64,000 nt of DNA from Paenibacillus baekrokdamisoli (GTDB lineage: Bacteria > Bacillota > Bacilli > Paenibacillales > Paenibacillaceae), in contig NZ_AP019308.1 in assembly GCF_003945345.1 (NCBI RefSeq), positions 4,605,501 to 4,669,500 of the forward strand, given 5' to 3'. The notes under the pieces are model-generated. The model worked only from the letters and a program-made list of their open reading frames with translations. It had not been told where the DNA came from and did no database searches. Positions within the stretch are counted from its first letter, which is position 1. Each line of letters starts with the position of its first letter. A program made the position numbers and the translations under genes. This document shows, piece after piece, positions 1-8,495 of this stretch.

Positions 1-19
1 CGATAACTTGAACTTCCAT
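1..19 (-). CDS. Start of a leftward gene, truncated by the window edge
   Basis: On the minus strand an ATG at 19-17 opens a frame reading M-E-V-Q-V-I and running off the window. A GGAGG ribosome-binding site lies at 31-27, seven bases upstream, which is the main support. Nothing can be said of function from six codons. It would be divergent from the T-box/ilvA unit. Confidence 0.5.
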
Positions 20-272
20 ATTCATTCCTCCATTGGCGATATCATTTTTCCTGTCTCCGTTACGTTTACAGATCAGCATTTACTTTAACCTTATCTGCCC
101 ATAAAGGCAAATTAAATACCTACATTTAATCTTTCTACTAAAAGAGTTACTGGTCACCGCTCACTAATCATTACCTTTTCCTTTACCCTCATCGACAATT
201 TAGTACTCCCTTTGGCTGAATCGAACAGGTACATTTATGTGCTCATAAGAACCGATTAGGGCTATTTTCCGA

Positions 273-301
273 TTGACAATTAGCATCATCGGGAGTATAA
301 C
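273..301 (+). promoter_or_regulatory. Sigma-A promoter of the T-box/ilvA transcript
   Basis: A consensus -35 TTGACA (273-278) and a -10 TATAAC (296-301) are separated by exactly 17 bases. Transcription would start near 308, just ahead of the T-box leader. Bases 20-272 between this and the leftward gene hold no feature I can support. Confidence 0.7.
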
Positions 302-307
302 AAGAAT

Positions 308-640
308 ATTCAGAAAAATTTAAACTCGTTGATGGGAACACGTATGTTTGATCAGGCATTCCACAGAGAATCGGCGCTCCGCTGCAAGCCGATGTTTGCC
401 TACGAATGATGCATCCTCCCTAAGAAGCCGCGCTGAACAACCTTGGTCATGAATCTACGCCAGTCTATTGTGCGTTATCGTTCAAGGGGTACAGGTAAGC
501 ACGGACGGTATCCACCGTTACATGGAGCGCGTATGATTGTACGTGACAAAGAGCCGAATGCATCTAACCATTAGCGTGCATACGGAAGTAGGGTGGTAAC
601 GCGAGTTCAATCTCGTCCCTTGAGGGGACGGGATTTTTTT
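308..640 (+). promoter_or_regulatory. T-box riboswitch leader of ilvA
   Basis: The leader carries the hallmarks of a tRNA-sensing T-box. There is a Stem I-like segment with an AGAGAA/GCCGATG arrangement around 366-395, and a conserved central GGACGGTATCCACCGTTAC block near 501-521. The T-box core AGGGTGGTAACGCG (590-603) is followed directly by an intrinsic terminator. Uncharged tRNA would pair with the core and favour antitermination. Because the gene is threonine deaminase, the first step to isoleucine, the effector is expected to be tRNA-Ile. An ATC triplet near 412, in the segment after Stem I, is the most plausible specifier. T-box identity is secure; the specifier is inference. Confidence 0.9.
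611..640 (+). terminator. Intrinsic terminator of the ilvA T-box
   Basis: A ten-pair stem (611-620 with 624-633, including two G-T pairs) and a three-base loop are followed by seven T residues. It sits immediately 3' of the T-box core, as expected for the regulated terminator; the antiterminator would use the upstream AGGGTGGTAACGCG segment. Confidence 0.85.
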
Positions 641-682
641 GTTGTCTTACAAATGAAGGAGAAAAGGGAGAGACTGATTCAT

Positions 683-1957
683 ATGGGGAACGAATATAAT
701 GATTATCAAGCTTATACGGTAGGCCTAACCGAAATTGCACAGGCTCAGATGCATGTAAAAGAAGTAGCTGCCCGCACACCCTTACAGCATAATCGGGTAT
801 TATCCAGCCGTTATGGCTGCACCGTGCTGCTCAAGCGTGAAGATCTTCAAGTCGTTCGCTCCTTCAAGCTTCGTGGTGCCTATCATCTGATCAAATCTTT
901 GCCAGCAGATAGACTCGCTCGCGGCGTGGTATGTGCAAGCGCCGGCAATCATGCGCAAGGTGTCGCTTATTCCTGCCAAACCCTTGGCATTCCCGGTAAA
1001 ATCTATATGCCAAGCACGACCCCGCGTCAAAAGGTGAATCAGGTTGCCTTTTTCGGAGGTCCTGACGTAGAGATCATTCTCACTGGTGATACGTTCGATG
1101 ATGCATTCAGCGAAGCCATTATCGCTAGCCGCAAGGATGACCTTGCCTTCATCCATCCCTTCGACGATCCGAAGATCATTGCCGGCAATGGAACCATCGG
1201 CAAAGAAATCATGGAAGCTGTTGAATCCGAACCTGATTTCATCTTCGTGACGGTTGGCGGAGGCGGCCTGGCCGCTGGTGTCGGTGCCTATGTGAAAGCC
1301 GTCTCCCCGAATACGAAGCTCATCGGCGTAGAGCCAGAGGGTGCCCCTTCTATGCGAGCTTCGCTTGATGCCGGAGAAGTGATCACACTTAACACGATTG
1401 ATAAATTTGTTGATGGTGCAGCAGTCAAGCGCGTTGGTGAAATAACCTTCCGCATGTGCCGGGACTTCCTTGATGATATCGTCCTCGTCCCCGAAGGCAA
1501 AGTATGTACGACGATACTTGATCTGTATAACGAGAATGCCATTGTAGCTGAACCCGCAGGTGCGCTTCCGATTGCAGCCCTTGATCTATATCGTGACCAA
1601 ATCGCTGGAAAAACGGTGGTTTGTGTCGTTAGCGGCGGTAATAATGATGTTGATCGCATGCAGGAAATTAAGGAACGCTCCCTCGTGTTCGAAGGCTTGA
1701 AGCATTATTTCATGGTTAACTTTCCGCAGCGGGCTGGTGCATTACGCGAATTCCTTGATCAGGTTCTTGGCCCGGATGATGATATCACTCGCTTCGAATA
1801 TACGAAGAAGCATAATAAGGACAATGGGCCGGCCTTAGTCGGCATTGAGCTGAAGCATCGTCTAGACTATGAAGCGCTTGTGGAGCGTATGAATAATAAA
1901 GGACTTCAGTTCGTTGAACTAAATAAAGATCCCGTTCTATTTAATCTGTTGATTTGA
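683..1957 (+). CDS. ilvA: Threonine ammonia-lyase (threonine deaminase)
   Basis: A cytoplasmic PLP enzyme that deaminates L-threonine to 2-oxobutanoate, the committed step of isoleucine synthesis. The 424-residue product has the PLP lysine in RSFKLRGAYH (Lys62), a substrate loop SAGNHAQG, the phosphate-binding VGGGGLAAG and a late SGGNND motif. A single C-terminal ACT-like regulatory domain covers roughly residues 335-424, matching the length of the short Bacillus-type IlvA. The frame is open upstream to 593, but that segment overlaps the terminator. The ATG at 683 follows the purine-rich site GGAGAAAAGGGAG at 658-670 and is the better start. It is a monocistronic unit behind its own T-box and closed by a terminator at 1970. 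Confidence 0.95.
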   Translation: MGNEYNDYQAYTVGLTEIAQAQMHVKEVAARTPLQHNRVLSSRYGCTVLLKREDLQVVRSFKLRGAYHLIKSLPADRLARGVVCASAGNHAQGVAYSCQTLGIPGKIYMPSTTPRQKVNQVAFFGGPDVEIILTGDTFDDAFSEAIIASRKDDLAFIHPFDDPKIIAGNGTIGKEIMEAVESEPDFIFVTVGGGGLAAGVGAYVKAVSPNTKLIGVEPEGAPSMRASLDAGEVITLNTIDKFVDGAAVKRVGEITFRMCRDFLDDIVLVPEGKVCTTILDLYNENAIVAEPAGALPIAALDLYRDQIAGKTVVCVVSGGNNDVDRMQEIKERSLVFEGLKHYFMVNFPQRAGALREFLDQVLGPDDDITRFEYTKKHNKDNGPALVGIELKHRLDYEALVERMNNKGLQFVELNKDPVLFNLLI

Positions 1958-1969
1958 GACACTTTGCTC

Positions 1970-2006
1970 GAGCACCCACAATCCAATCCGATTGGCGGGT
2001 GCTCTT
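1970..2006 (+). terminator. Intrinsic terminator after ilvA
   Basis: GAGCACCC (1970-1977) pairs perfectly with GGGTGCTC (1997-2004). The T tract is short, so termination efficiency is uncertain. Confidence 0.6.
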
Positions 2007-2084
2007 GTCGTTACAAGGAATTCATAAACTGCTTACTCTTGCTTGACATTCCTCCACTATGCTACTACTAAGAGGTGGTTTGCC

Positions 2085-3254
2085 ATGACTCGTTTGAAAA
2101 TCCAAAGCAACCCAAAACTATTGATTCTGTATGCCTCTTATGGTGATGGCCACCTGCAGGCAGCAAGAGCCATTCGAGATGCACTTGCTGATCGCGGTAT
2201 CGAGAATACCGTACTCATCGATTTGCTCGCCGAAGCTCATCCTTTCATTAATGAAATGACTAGACGTGTGTACATGAAGAGCTACTCCATGCTGCCTGGC
2301 TTATATGGCTGGTTATACGATCGAACAAGACCGATGAAGCATGATTCGCTGTTTGCCAGCTGGCTTCATTCCTTCGGGCGTGAGCGTCTGCGCAAAATAC
2401 TAATTGCTCAGAAGCCTGATGCGGTCATCCACACCTTCCCTCTACTTGCTATGCCTGCTTTGAAGCAGCGAACAGGTTTGCACATTCCTTCTTATACGGT
2501 TGTCACAGACTTTGACCTGCACTGTCGCTGGGTTCACCCCGATATTGACCGTTATTATGTGCCCACTCCGGATATGCAGCAGGAGCTTATATCACTTGGC
2601 ATTCAAGAGCGCCGAATATGCATCAGCGGCATTCCACTCAAACGGGGGTTCCGCTCCCTCAGCATTGATCCCTCGCTCCGAGCAAGCTATGGACTCTCAG
2701 CAGCCAAGGCGGTTGTGCTTGTCATGGCTAGCGCACAAGGGACACTTTCCGTTCTGTCAGACATCCTGACTACTTTGCTGCTTGAATCGGATGTCACTCT
2801 TGTAGTCGTCTGCGGACGAAATGACCTCCTTGCCTCCACACTGCGCCAATTGTTCAGCAGCGCCGTTGATACGGGGCAGCTCCGCGTATTCGGCTATATC
2901 GAACGCATGCATGAGCTCATGGCGTTAGCTACTTGTATTGTTACCAAATCTGGGGGTGTTACTCTAGCCGAGGCCATGGCAGTTGGCTTACCCATCTTCA
3001 CCTATCGGCCTGTACCCGGCCAGGAGCGCAATAACGCGCTGTACCTAGAAGGCAAGGGCGCAGTGACCATCGTCCAAACACCCGAGCAGCTTTCTTTTAA
3101 AATTATAGAACTACTGCGCGATCCGATTCGTATATTAAGTAGAAAAACTTCACTCCAGAAACTACAACGAAGGAATGCCGCCGATACCATCGCCTTGGAT
3201 TTTTGTTCCAGCTTGCATATAATGAAAGGATCGGTTGCTATCGTACAGCGATAG
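2085..3254 (+). CDS. Family 28 glycosyltransferase, UgtP/MGDG-synthase-like
   Basis: Predicted GT-B glycosyltransferase of 389 residues related to the processive diacylglycerol glucosyltransferase UgtP and plant MGDG synthase, which put sugars on diacylglycerol at the inner membrane face. The N-terminal half has the MGDG-synthase signature ILYASYGDGHLQAARA. The C-terminal half has the nucleotide-sugar site KSGGVTLAEAMAVGLP followed by PGQERNN. The frame is open to a TTG at 2043, but the ATG at 2085 is preceded by AGAGGTGG at 2070-2077 and puts the family signature near the N-terminus. The substrate is inferred from family only. The following MFS and TVP38-type membrane genes lie close behind in the same direction and may be co-transcribed. 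Confidence 0.85.
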   Translation: MTRLKIQSNPKLLILYASYGDGHLQAARAIRDALADRGIENTVLIDLLAEAHPFINEMTRRVYMKSYSMLPGLYGWLYDRTRPMKHDSLFASWLHSFGRERLRKILIAQKPDAVIHTFPLLAMPALKQRTGLHIPSYTVVTDFDLHCRWVHPDIDRYYVPTPDMQQELISLGIQERRICISGIPLKRGFRSLSIDPSLRASYGLSAAKAVVLVMASAQGTLSVLSDILTTLLLESDVTLVVVCGRNDLLASTLRQLFSSAVDTGQLRVFGYIERMHELMALATCIVTKSGGVTLAEAMAVGLPIFTYRPVPGQERNNALYLEGKGAVTIVQTPEQLSFKIIELLRDPIRILSRKTSLQKLQRRNAADTIALDFCSSLHIMKGSVAIVQR

Positions 3255-3297
3255 CACTCACTTCGTTCTATCTAGACAAGCTTGAAATAAGGCAGGA

Positions 3298-4488
3298 GTG
3301 ATTGTAATTAGAAAGCGTTGGTTTGACCCGGAAATCACGTTATTTTCGGTTATTCTGTTTATTGTTGAATTCGTGCGAGGAGCTGTCTTAATTAGCTTCT
3401 TGCCCATTTTCGGAGAGAAATCACTGGGCTTATCCCTCAACATTATCGGTGTTGCCATTACTGCGCACTATCTGACCGATACGCTTCTGAAGATGGCCAT
3501 TGGTTATCTGCTTGATCGCTTCTCGATTCGATTCGTCGTCCATATTGGTTTGCTCATTTCTTTAATCGGCATCATCATGTTCCAATTCTCCTATCAGCCT
3601 TGGGTATTTATTCTGGCCGCAGCTCTGTATGGTGTTGGTATATCACCTATATGGATTGTCTGTTTGACTAAGGTATCCGAGGAACATCGGGCCACACAGA
3701 TGGGATTTCTATACACTGTTTGGTTCATCGGAATTGGCTCTGGACCGATTGTGAGTAATATTTTGTTAGACATCAGCAAGTCATTTACCTATTACCTATT
3801 GCTTAGCTTCTCCATTCTCAGCTGGGTCCTTGCTCTATTCATTAGCAATCGCAAGGTATCTGAGACGGTATCGCTCCCGATTCGCCAGCAGTTCAGTATT
3901 CTGATCGAGCGGCTGCGTCACATGAAGCTGCTGCTTCCGGGGATGGTGCTCCAGACGATGGGTGCTGGGATGCTGATTCCAATTCTGCCTAGCTTCGCTG
4001 AAGAACGGCTCGGCTTAAACGGCAAGGAGTATTCCCTTCTGTTACTTGCAGGGGGCGCACTCACGGTACTTGGCCTCATTCCACTTGGCCGATTATCGGA
4101 CAAGCTTGGGGGGAAGAAATGGTTTCTCGTGCTTGGCTTCTGCTGTATTGGCGGCGGTTTATATTTCTTAGGACTTGAACCCCCACTATGGCAGTGTATC
4201 CTGCTTACTGGAGCGCTTGGGCTGTCGTACGCTGCACTGCTGCCAGCCTGGAATGCGCTGCTTGCCAACTATGTCCCTCCCATGCAGCAGGGTCTTGGTT
4301 GGGGGATTTTCTCCACCGTGGAAGGAATCGGGGGCATGATAGGCCCTGTAATTGGCGGTACGCTGGCCGCTTGGCAGGGGCAGACCAGCGTTGTTTGGTA
4401 CAGCGCCATTCTATATGGCCTAATTGGTTTTTTCTATATTTGGTTTCCGTTCCGTGCGTTCACGGATAGCGGCAGCATCGTGAAATAA
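3298..4488 (+). CDS. Major facilitator superfamily transporter
   Basis: A 396-residue hydrophobic protein with about twelve membrane segments and the MFS loop motif G-Y-L-L-D-R-F between helices 2 and 3, repeated in the second half as G-R-L-S-D-K-L-G-G. It is probably a drug/metabolite efflux pump of the tetracycline-type superfamily; the substrate is unknown. The only canonical start after the in-frame stop at 3283 is a GTG at 3298 that abuts the AGGAG at 3294-3298. The true start may therefore be a rare codon slightly downstream. It lies 43 bases after the glycosyltransferase and 20 bases before the next membrane gene. Confidence 0.85.
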   Translation: MIVIRKRWFDPEITLFSVILFIVEFVRGAVLISFLPIFGEKSLGLSLNIIGVAITAHYLTDTLLKMAIGYLLDRFSIRFVVHIGLLISLIGIIMFQFSYQPWVFILAAALYGVGISPIWIVCLTKVSEEHRATQMGFLYTVWFIGIGSGPIVSNILLDISKSFTYYLLLSFSILSWVLALFISNRKVSETVSLPIRQQFSILIERLRHMKLLLPGMVLQTMGAGMLIPILPSFAEERLGLNGKEYSLLLLAGGALTVLGLIPLGRLSDKLGGKKWFLVLGFCCIGGGLYFLGLEPPLWQCILLTGALGLSYAALLPAWNALLANYVPPMQQGLGWGIFSTVEGIGGMIGPVIGGTLAAWQGQTSVVWYSAILYGLIGFFYIWFPFRAFTDSGSIVK

Positions 4489-4508
4489 ACAGGGGGATAT
4501 TAAACACT

Positions 4509-5114
4509 ATGAATCAGATTCAGGAATGGATGCATGAGCTTAAACAGATCGACTTAGAACATCTACAGCATACGCTGGAGAGCTATTCCGCTTACGGACC
4601 TCTTCCTGGCATTCTTCTGCCGCTTGTGGAAGCTTTCATGCCAATCCTGCCTTTGCTGGTATTCGTGGCCGCCAATGCCAATATCTATGGGCTTTGGCTC
4701 GGTTCGCTCTATTCTTGGATAGGTGTAAGTGCCGGCTCTATGCTTCTCTTTTGGGTCGCTCGCAAGCTAGGCGGACGGGTCGGCAGCTGGCTCCGACGGC
4801 GCTTCCCTAAGGCATCAGGCGTACTTAACTGGATTGATCATAAAGGCTTTTCGCCCATTTTCTTATTTGCCTGTTTCCCATTCTCACCTTCTGCACTTAT
4901 TACTGTGGTATCCGGGTTAAGCAATGTTCCCTTCCGCTCCTTTGCACTTGCCGTGCTGCTGGGCAAAGCGGTCATGATTTTCAGCATCTCACTGCTTAGC
5001 TTCAATATCTCCGATCTGGCTAAGGAGCCCTGGCGTCTCCTACTAACTGCCGTTCTTATCGTTGCGATGTGGTTCGGCGGCAAGAAGCTAGAAGCTCGCT
5101 ACCAGGTCAAATAA
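4509..5114 (+). CDS. TVP38/TMEM64-family (DedA-like) membrane protein
   Basis: A 201-residue integral membrane protein. After a short amphipathic N-terminus it has PLPGILLPLVEAFMPILPL, the re-entrant loop typical of the SNARE-associated/VTT fold. Further helices follow, with the family-like FSPSALITVVSGLSNVPF and a terminal helix ending in a basic GGKKLEARY. VTT/DedA proteins are implicated in lipid scrambling and envelope homeostasis. A role alongside the upstream lipid-type glycosyltransferase is plausible but inferred. The start at 4509 follows CAGGGGGAT at 4490-4498. Confidence 0.8.
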   Translation: MNQIQEWMHELKQIDLEHLQHTLESYSAYGPLPGILLPLVEAFMPILPLLVFVAANANIYGLWLGSLYSWIGVSAGSMLLFWVARKLGGRVGSWLRRRFPKASGVLNWIDHKGFSPIFLFACFPFSPSALITVVSGLSNVPFRSFALAVLLGKAVMIFSISLLSFNISDLAKEPWRLLLTAVLIVAMWFGGKKLEARYQVK

Positions 5115-5146
5115 CATAAAACATAAGGAGAGGGCGTGCAATCAGC

Positions 5147-5497
5147 TTGCAAATTGGAAATTTCCCTCTTATTAGCATGATGAACGCGGTTGCTACTTCA
5201 ATCGTCCTCTTCGTGGCTGCCGCTCTCATTGGAGCGATGTTCCTCATGATCCGGTTAATGAGCGATGGTTCGGACAAGCACAGCGAATTGAAGGCATTCG
5301 TGGAAACCCTATTCGGGTCACCGGCACATTTAAGAACCGGAAGCGACGGTAATGAGCCGCCTATTGAGGGAAAGGAAGCAAACGGTCAAACGAAGCTTAC
5401 TTCTGCGGAGCCTTATACCGAGTTATGTCCTGCATGTGAGGAAACCGTTACCCATGAGCATGAACAGTGTCCCTCCTGCGGTCTTCGACTGCTTTAG
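5147..5497 (+). CDS. Small membrane protein with C-terminal zinc ribbon
   Basis: A 116-residue protein of unknown function. Residues about 13-37 form one hydrophobic helix. A hydrophilic linker follows. The C-terminus holds two CxxC pairs (C-P-A-C and C-P-S-C, thirteen residues apart), a typical zinc ribbon. The product would be anchored by the N-terminus; topology cannot be settled by eye. The start is taken as the TTG at 5147, thirteen bases beyond the AAGGAGAGG at 5125-5133, an unusually long spacing. It lies 32 bases after the TVP38 gene and is probably in the same transcript. Confidence 0.6.
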   Translation: MQIGNFPLISMMNAVATSIVLFVAAALIGAMFLMIRLMSDGSDKHSELKAFVETLFGSPAHLRTGSDGNEPPIEGKEANGQTKLTSAEPYTELCPACEETVTHEHEQCPSCGLRLL

Positions 5498-5657
5498 CTG
5501 CGAAGAGGTACTGTGATTTTCTTCAAAATTTGCAGTACATACATAGTGAAGAAGCGTTTCTTGTTATCGCCTGCACATAGTTTACTTTCACTCGTGGCAA
5601 ACTGTAGAAGGATTTTCTCGCAGCAACGCTTGAATTTGACCATCAGGAGGTACAAGA

Positions 5658-5801
5658 ATGTCAGGCGAACAACCTTCCAATGTACAGCGCAAAGCAAGCA
5701 ATGCGCAGTCTAAAGCAGATCAAACGGGTATAGGCAAGAAACAGGCTAGTGAAGCACAATCGGCAGCGGATCACCGCGCTTATCCGAAGCATGGCTTGTA
5801 A
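5658..5801 (+). CDS. Small hydrophilic protein, 47 residues, unknown function
   Basis: An ATG at 5658 behind a perfect AGGAGG (5645-5650) opens a 47-codon frame ending at 5801. The product is polar and Ala/Gln/Lys/Ser rich (for example NVQRKASNAQSKADQ), with no hydrophobic stretch. That composition resembles small spore proteins, including gamma-type SASPs, but no diagnostic motif is present, so a spore role is only a guess. It lies 35 bases before the next small gene on the same strand and may share its transcript. Confidence 0.6.
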   Translation: MSGEQPSNVQRKASNAQSKADQTGIGKKQASEAQSAADHRAYPKHGL

Positions 5802-5836
5802 GAGTCGCCCTATTCCTATAGAAGGAGGAGACAGCT

Positions 5837-6124
5837 ATGAGCGAAAAGACCGAGCATTTTGAGATGGATCCCCTCTCTGGAGAGCCCGTCGAGGTTGATG
5901 GTGTCTATAGAAATCAGTGGGGGCGTGAGGAGAAGCTGGACCGTGGAGAGATCTTCCCAGCCGACCAGCAAATGGGTACAGCAGAATGGGAGTTAGTTGA
6001 GCTCGACTTCAGCAACCACCATGAAGGCACGACCGATCCTCGCCTAGTTCCCAAGAAAAAAATTACGCAAAAGGAAGCTCATCTCCAGCATCCCAGACGT
6101 CACCCGAAAATGGGCGACAACTAA
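5837..6124 (+). CDS. Small YjzC-like hydrophilic protein
   Basis: A 95-residue soluble protein starting at an ATG behind GAAGGAGGAGA (5821-5831). The middle section (VDGVYRNQWGREEKLDRGEIFP followed about fourteen residues later by W-E-L-V) has the layout of the small YjzC-type Bacillus proteins: a G-x-Y segment, a charged strand, then G-D/E-x-F-P and a final tryptophan. The C-terminus is basic and His-rich. Function is unknown and family assignment is tentative. A strong bidirectional terminator follows immediately. Confidence 0.6.
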   Translation: MSEKTEHFEMDPLSGEPVEVDGVYRNQWGREEKLDRGEIFPADQQMGTAEWELVELDFSNHHEGTTDPRLVPKKKITQKEAHLQHPRRHPKMGDN

Positions 6125-6178
6125 TAAAACGCCCTTGCCTTTGCAGCAATCAGCTGCTTGGAGGCAAGGGCGTTATTA
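6124..6178. terminator. Bidirectional terminator between convergent genes
   Basis: AACGCCCTTGCCT pairs with AGGCAAGGGCGTT across an AGCAATCAGCTGCT inner hairpin, with A/T tracts on both sides. It separates the rightward small genes from the leftward FUSC gene and can serve both. Confidence 0.8.
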
Positions 6179-6181
6179 GTA

Positions 6182-7222
6182 TTATTCTATCCCGACGGCA
6201 TCTGACTCTTCTCGCTGAAGCACTTGATCCGAGATTCGATCAAGCCTGCGAAGGTGATAGGCATATTCCAGCATAGAAGAAGCAACGAAGACCAGACGCT
6301 TATTTTCGCCCGGATCCTCCTGCAAGTAATCGGTCAGCTGCTTGATGAGTCTGGCCTCACGCTCTTCCTCAGGCTCGATAGACGCATGGGGCTTCATTTT
6401 CCCTTCCAGCTTCAACAATAGCTGCTCGTGGTACTTGGTCAGCTCCTCAATCTGTTGGTCCAATCGCTGTGCCCACTCTCCTGCTCTTGGAGCGGAGAAA
6501 TAATGCTCCTCCACCACATCAAGCAAATCGACACCTTGGCTCAGCACCTTAATCAGCTGTTTGGATAAGACCAGCTGCCTAGCCCGAGCAAGCTTGCGAC
6601 GCGGCAGCAATGAACGTTCCTCCTCGAATAAAAGATACCGCTCTTGCAGCTTGCGAAGCGTCTGATGCAGGTTCTCAGTCTCTCTGCGATGCACATCTTC
6701 TTTCATTTCATTGGAAATGGCCATCCGCAACAGTAAAGAGAGCTGACCATAAGCCTCATGCACCTGTGCAATGAATTGCTTACGGGGACGAGGGGGAAAT
6801 ATAAGTGCATTCACCACGAACGCTGCGCCCATACCGGATAATACCATGGAGAAGCGTTGAACAGCAAAGAGCCAGCCCTGCTCATTGGCCTCCATGACAG
6901 CAACGACCGTTACGAGTGTAAGTCCAATGGAACTCTCCATATGAAGCCGAATACTAATCAAAATAACGATAACACATACAAATCCAACGGCGAGCGGTGT
7001 CTGACCAAGCAGCTTAACAGCTGCTATCGCGACCATAGCCCCAAGGAAGTTTGTTTGCAGCTGGTCCGTTACTTGCTGCCAGGAACGGGAGATGGAGGGC
7101 TGAATGGTGAAGATGGCAGCGACTGCTGCAATGATCGGTGACGGGAAACCAAGCAAGCCGCTCAAGTACATGGCAAGCGCTACAGCCATCCCCGTCTTTA
7201 GAACACGTGCGCCAATCGTCAT
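6182..7222 (-). CDS. FUSC/aromatic acid exporter family membrane protein (YqjA-like)
   Basis: A 346-residue protein with about six N-terminal membrane helices (residues 8-155). They include the FUSC/ArAE signature P-S-P-I-I-A-A-V-A-A-I-F-T-I-Q-P-S. A long charged, largely helical cytoplasmic tail follows (about 160-346), as in the DUF939 proteins of Bacillus (YqjA). Family members are candidate exporters of aromatic or amphipathic acids; the substrate here is unknown. Its ATG overlaps the stop of alkC by four bases (ATGA at 7222-7219), so it is translationally coupled to a DNA alkylation repair gene. Confidence 0.85.
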   Translation of the reverse strand: MTIGARVLKTGMAVALAMYLSGLLGFPSPIIAAVAAIFTIQPSISRSWQQVTDQLQTNFLGAMVAIAAVKLLGQTPLAVGFVCVIVILISIRLHMESSIGLTLVTVVAVMEANEQGWLFAVQRFSMVLSGMGAAFVVNALIFPPRPRKQFIAQVHEAYGQLSLLLRMAISNEMKEDVHRRETENLHQTLRKLQERYLLFEEERSLLPRRKLARARQLVLSKQLIKVLSQGVDLLDVVEEHYFSAPRAGEWAQRLDQQIEELTKYHEQLLLKLEGKMKPHASIEPEEEREARLIKQLTDYLQEDPGENKRLVFVASSMLEYAYHLRRLDRISDQVLQREESDAVGIE

Positions 7223-8373
7223 AGATGCTTCACCTGACCTTGCACGTCAATCGGTGCCTCTCTCTGCCCATCTGATTCGACGGCTTGAAGTGCAACAACC
7301 GTCTCAGTGACAGCTTGTCCATTGACTACCAGCAATAAACGATGCTGGCCCGGGTAATGCTTACGTGTCGAAAGATCCTTCCAGTCAAGCTGCTTCTTAC
7401 CTTCTACCCTTTGACCTTGGGCAATCGTTCGATCCATGAGTAAGAACCGCTTCTGGGATACCTTGCCGTTTGCCTTTACATAATCAACACCGAGCTCCAC
7501 TCTTAGTTTAAGTGGAACTTGCGAATGAATATCAATCGAATAGCGCAGCCTTGTCTTCTCGCCAATGCGAGCATCTGCCTGTTCTGCATCGAGGGATGCA
7601 GCCCTTACCGAGCTTGCTGCTACTTCTCCTTCATAGCCGAATAGGGCCAGCGTCGTTGGATCCGCTGAACGTAGAAGCGAGCGACAGGCACGGCGGACAA
7701 TCCAATCCGTCCATGTATGCTTGCCTACCCACTGAGCGGCTAATTCCCGAACAATATCAGGATGATCCTTGGCAATATCATTCAAATTATTGGCAACACT
7801 CTTACGAACATAGAGCGATGGATCACATTTCAGCTGCTCCAATATCGGCAATATTGCCGAAGGATCGCGCTTGAACATCGGTAGTGCTGGTGCCCATGGC
7901 AGCCTCGGACGACAGCCTTCAGTTGCTAATCGGCGAACATGCTCACTATCGCTCTGTGCCCATTGGCGCATTTGTGCCATCGTTCGATCGGTCTGAGCAA
8001 GCAGGAACGGTCGAATAGCGAACTCCGCTGACGAGCGTGATGTGAACCGCTCCAAAGCCTTCATCGAGAGTTCCCAATGATCCGCTCCATACACCTCAAC
8101 AAAGTCAGGGAAAAATAAATAGGGAAATCCTACGCATCGCTCATCAATGGCGAACAATACGTCAAGAGCCTTTATATATTCAGCCGGCAGTGTCTCTCCA
8201 AGCGATTCCGTAATGCGCCGGATACGTCCCTTTAGCTCTAATTCATCCCAACCATCTGCCATAACTAGCGCGGTAAACCGATTGGCTTCAAAAGAAGTCC
8301 ACTCTGATTGAACCAGCGCTCCAAACTGTGTTATAAACGTCCTATTATACATTGCCTTTAATGGTTCGGCCAT
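7219..8373 (-). CDS. alkC: DNA alkylation repair protein AlkC
   Basis: A 384-residue member of the AlkC branch of HEAT-like DNA glycosylases, which remove 3-methyladenine and related N-alkylated bases. Residues about 1-265 are ALK-type helical repeats containing the conserved blocks FPYLFFPDFVEVYG, EGCRPRLPWA, DPSLYVRKSVANNLNDIAKDHP and TDWIVRRACRSLLR. The remainder is a beta-rich Ig-like domain, an extension characteristic of AlkC rather than AlkD. The start follows GAAGGAGGCGATAAAGAGAG. The overlap with the downstream FUSC exporter gene suggests one transcript. Confidence 0.9.
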   Translation of the reverse strand: MAEPLKAMYNRTFITQFGALVQSEWTSFEANRFTALVMADGWDELELKGRIRRITESLGETLPAEYIKALDVLFAIDERCVGFPYLFFPDFVEVYGADHWELSMKALERFTSRSSAEFAIRPFLLAQTDRTMAQMRQWAQSDSEHVRRLATEGCRPRLPWAPALPMFKRDPSAILPILEQLKCDPSLYVRKSVANNLNDIAKDHPDIVRELAAQWVGKHTWTDWIVRRACRSLLRSADPTTLALFGYEGEVAASSVRAASLDAEQADARIGEKTRLRYSIDIHSQVPLKLRVELGVDYVKANGKVSQKRFLLMDRTIAQGQRVEGKKQLDWKDLSTRKHYPGQHRLLLVVNGQAVTETVVALQAVESDGQREAPIDVQGQVKHL

Positions 8374-8495
8374 CTCTCTTTATCGCCTCCTTCAGCTATT
8401 ATAGCTGATTCGACGATACGAGCAAAAGAACTGACTTCCATATCGATCAGACATCTCTTCTCATATTCCTTAGAGCGACTAAAGACTCGCCTAGA

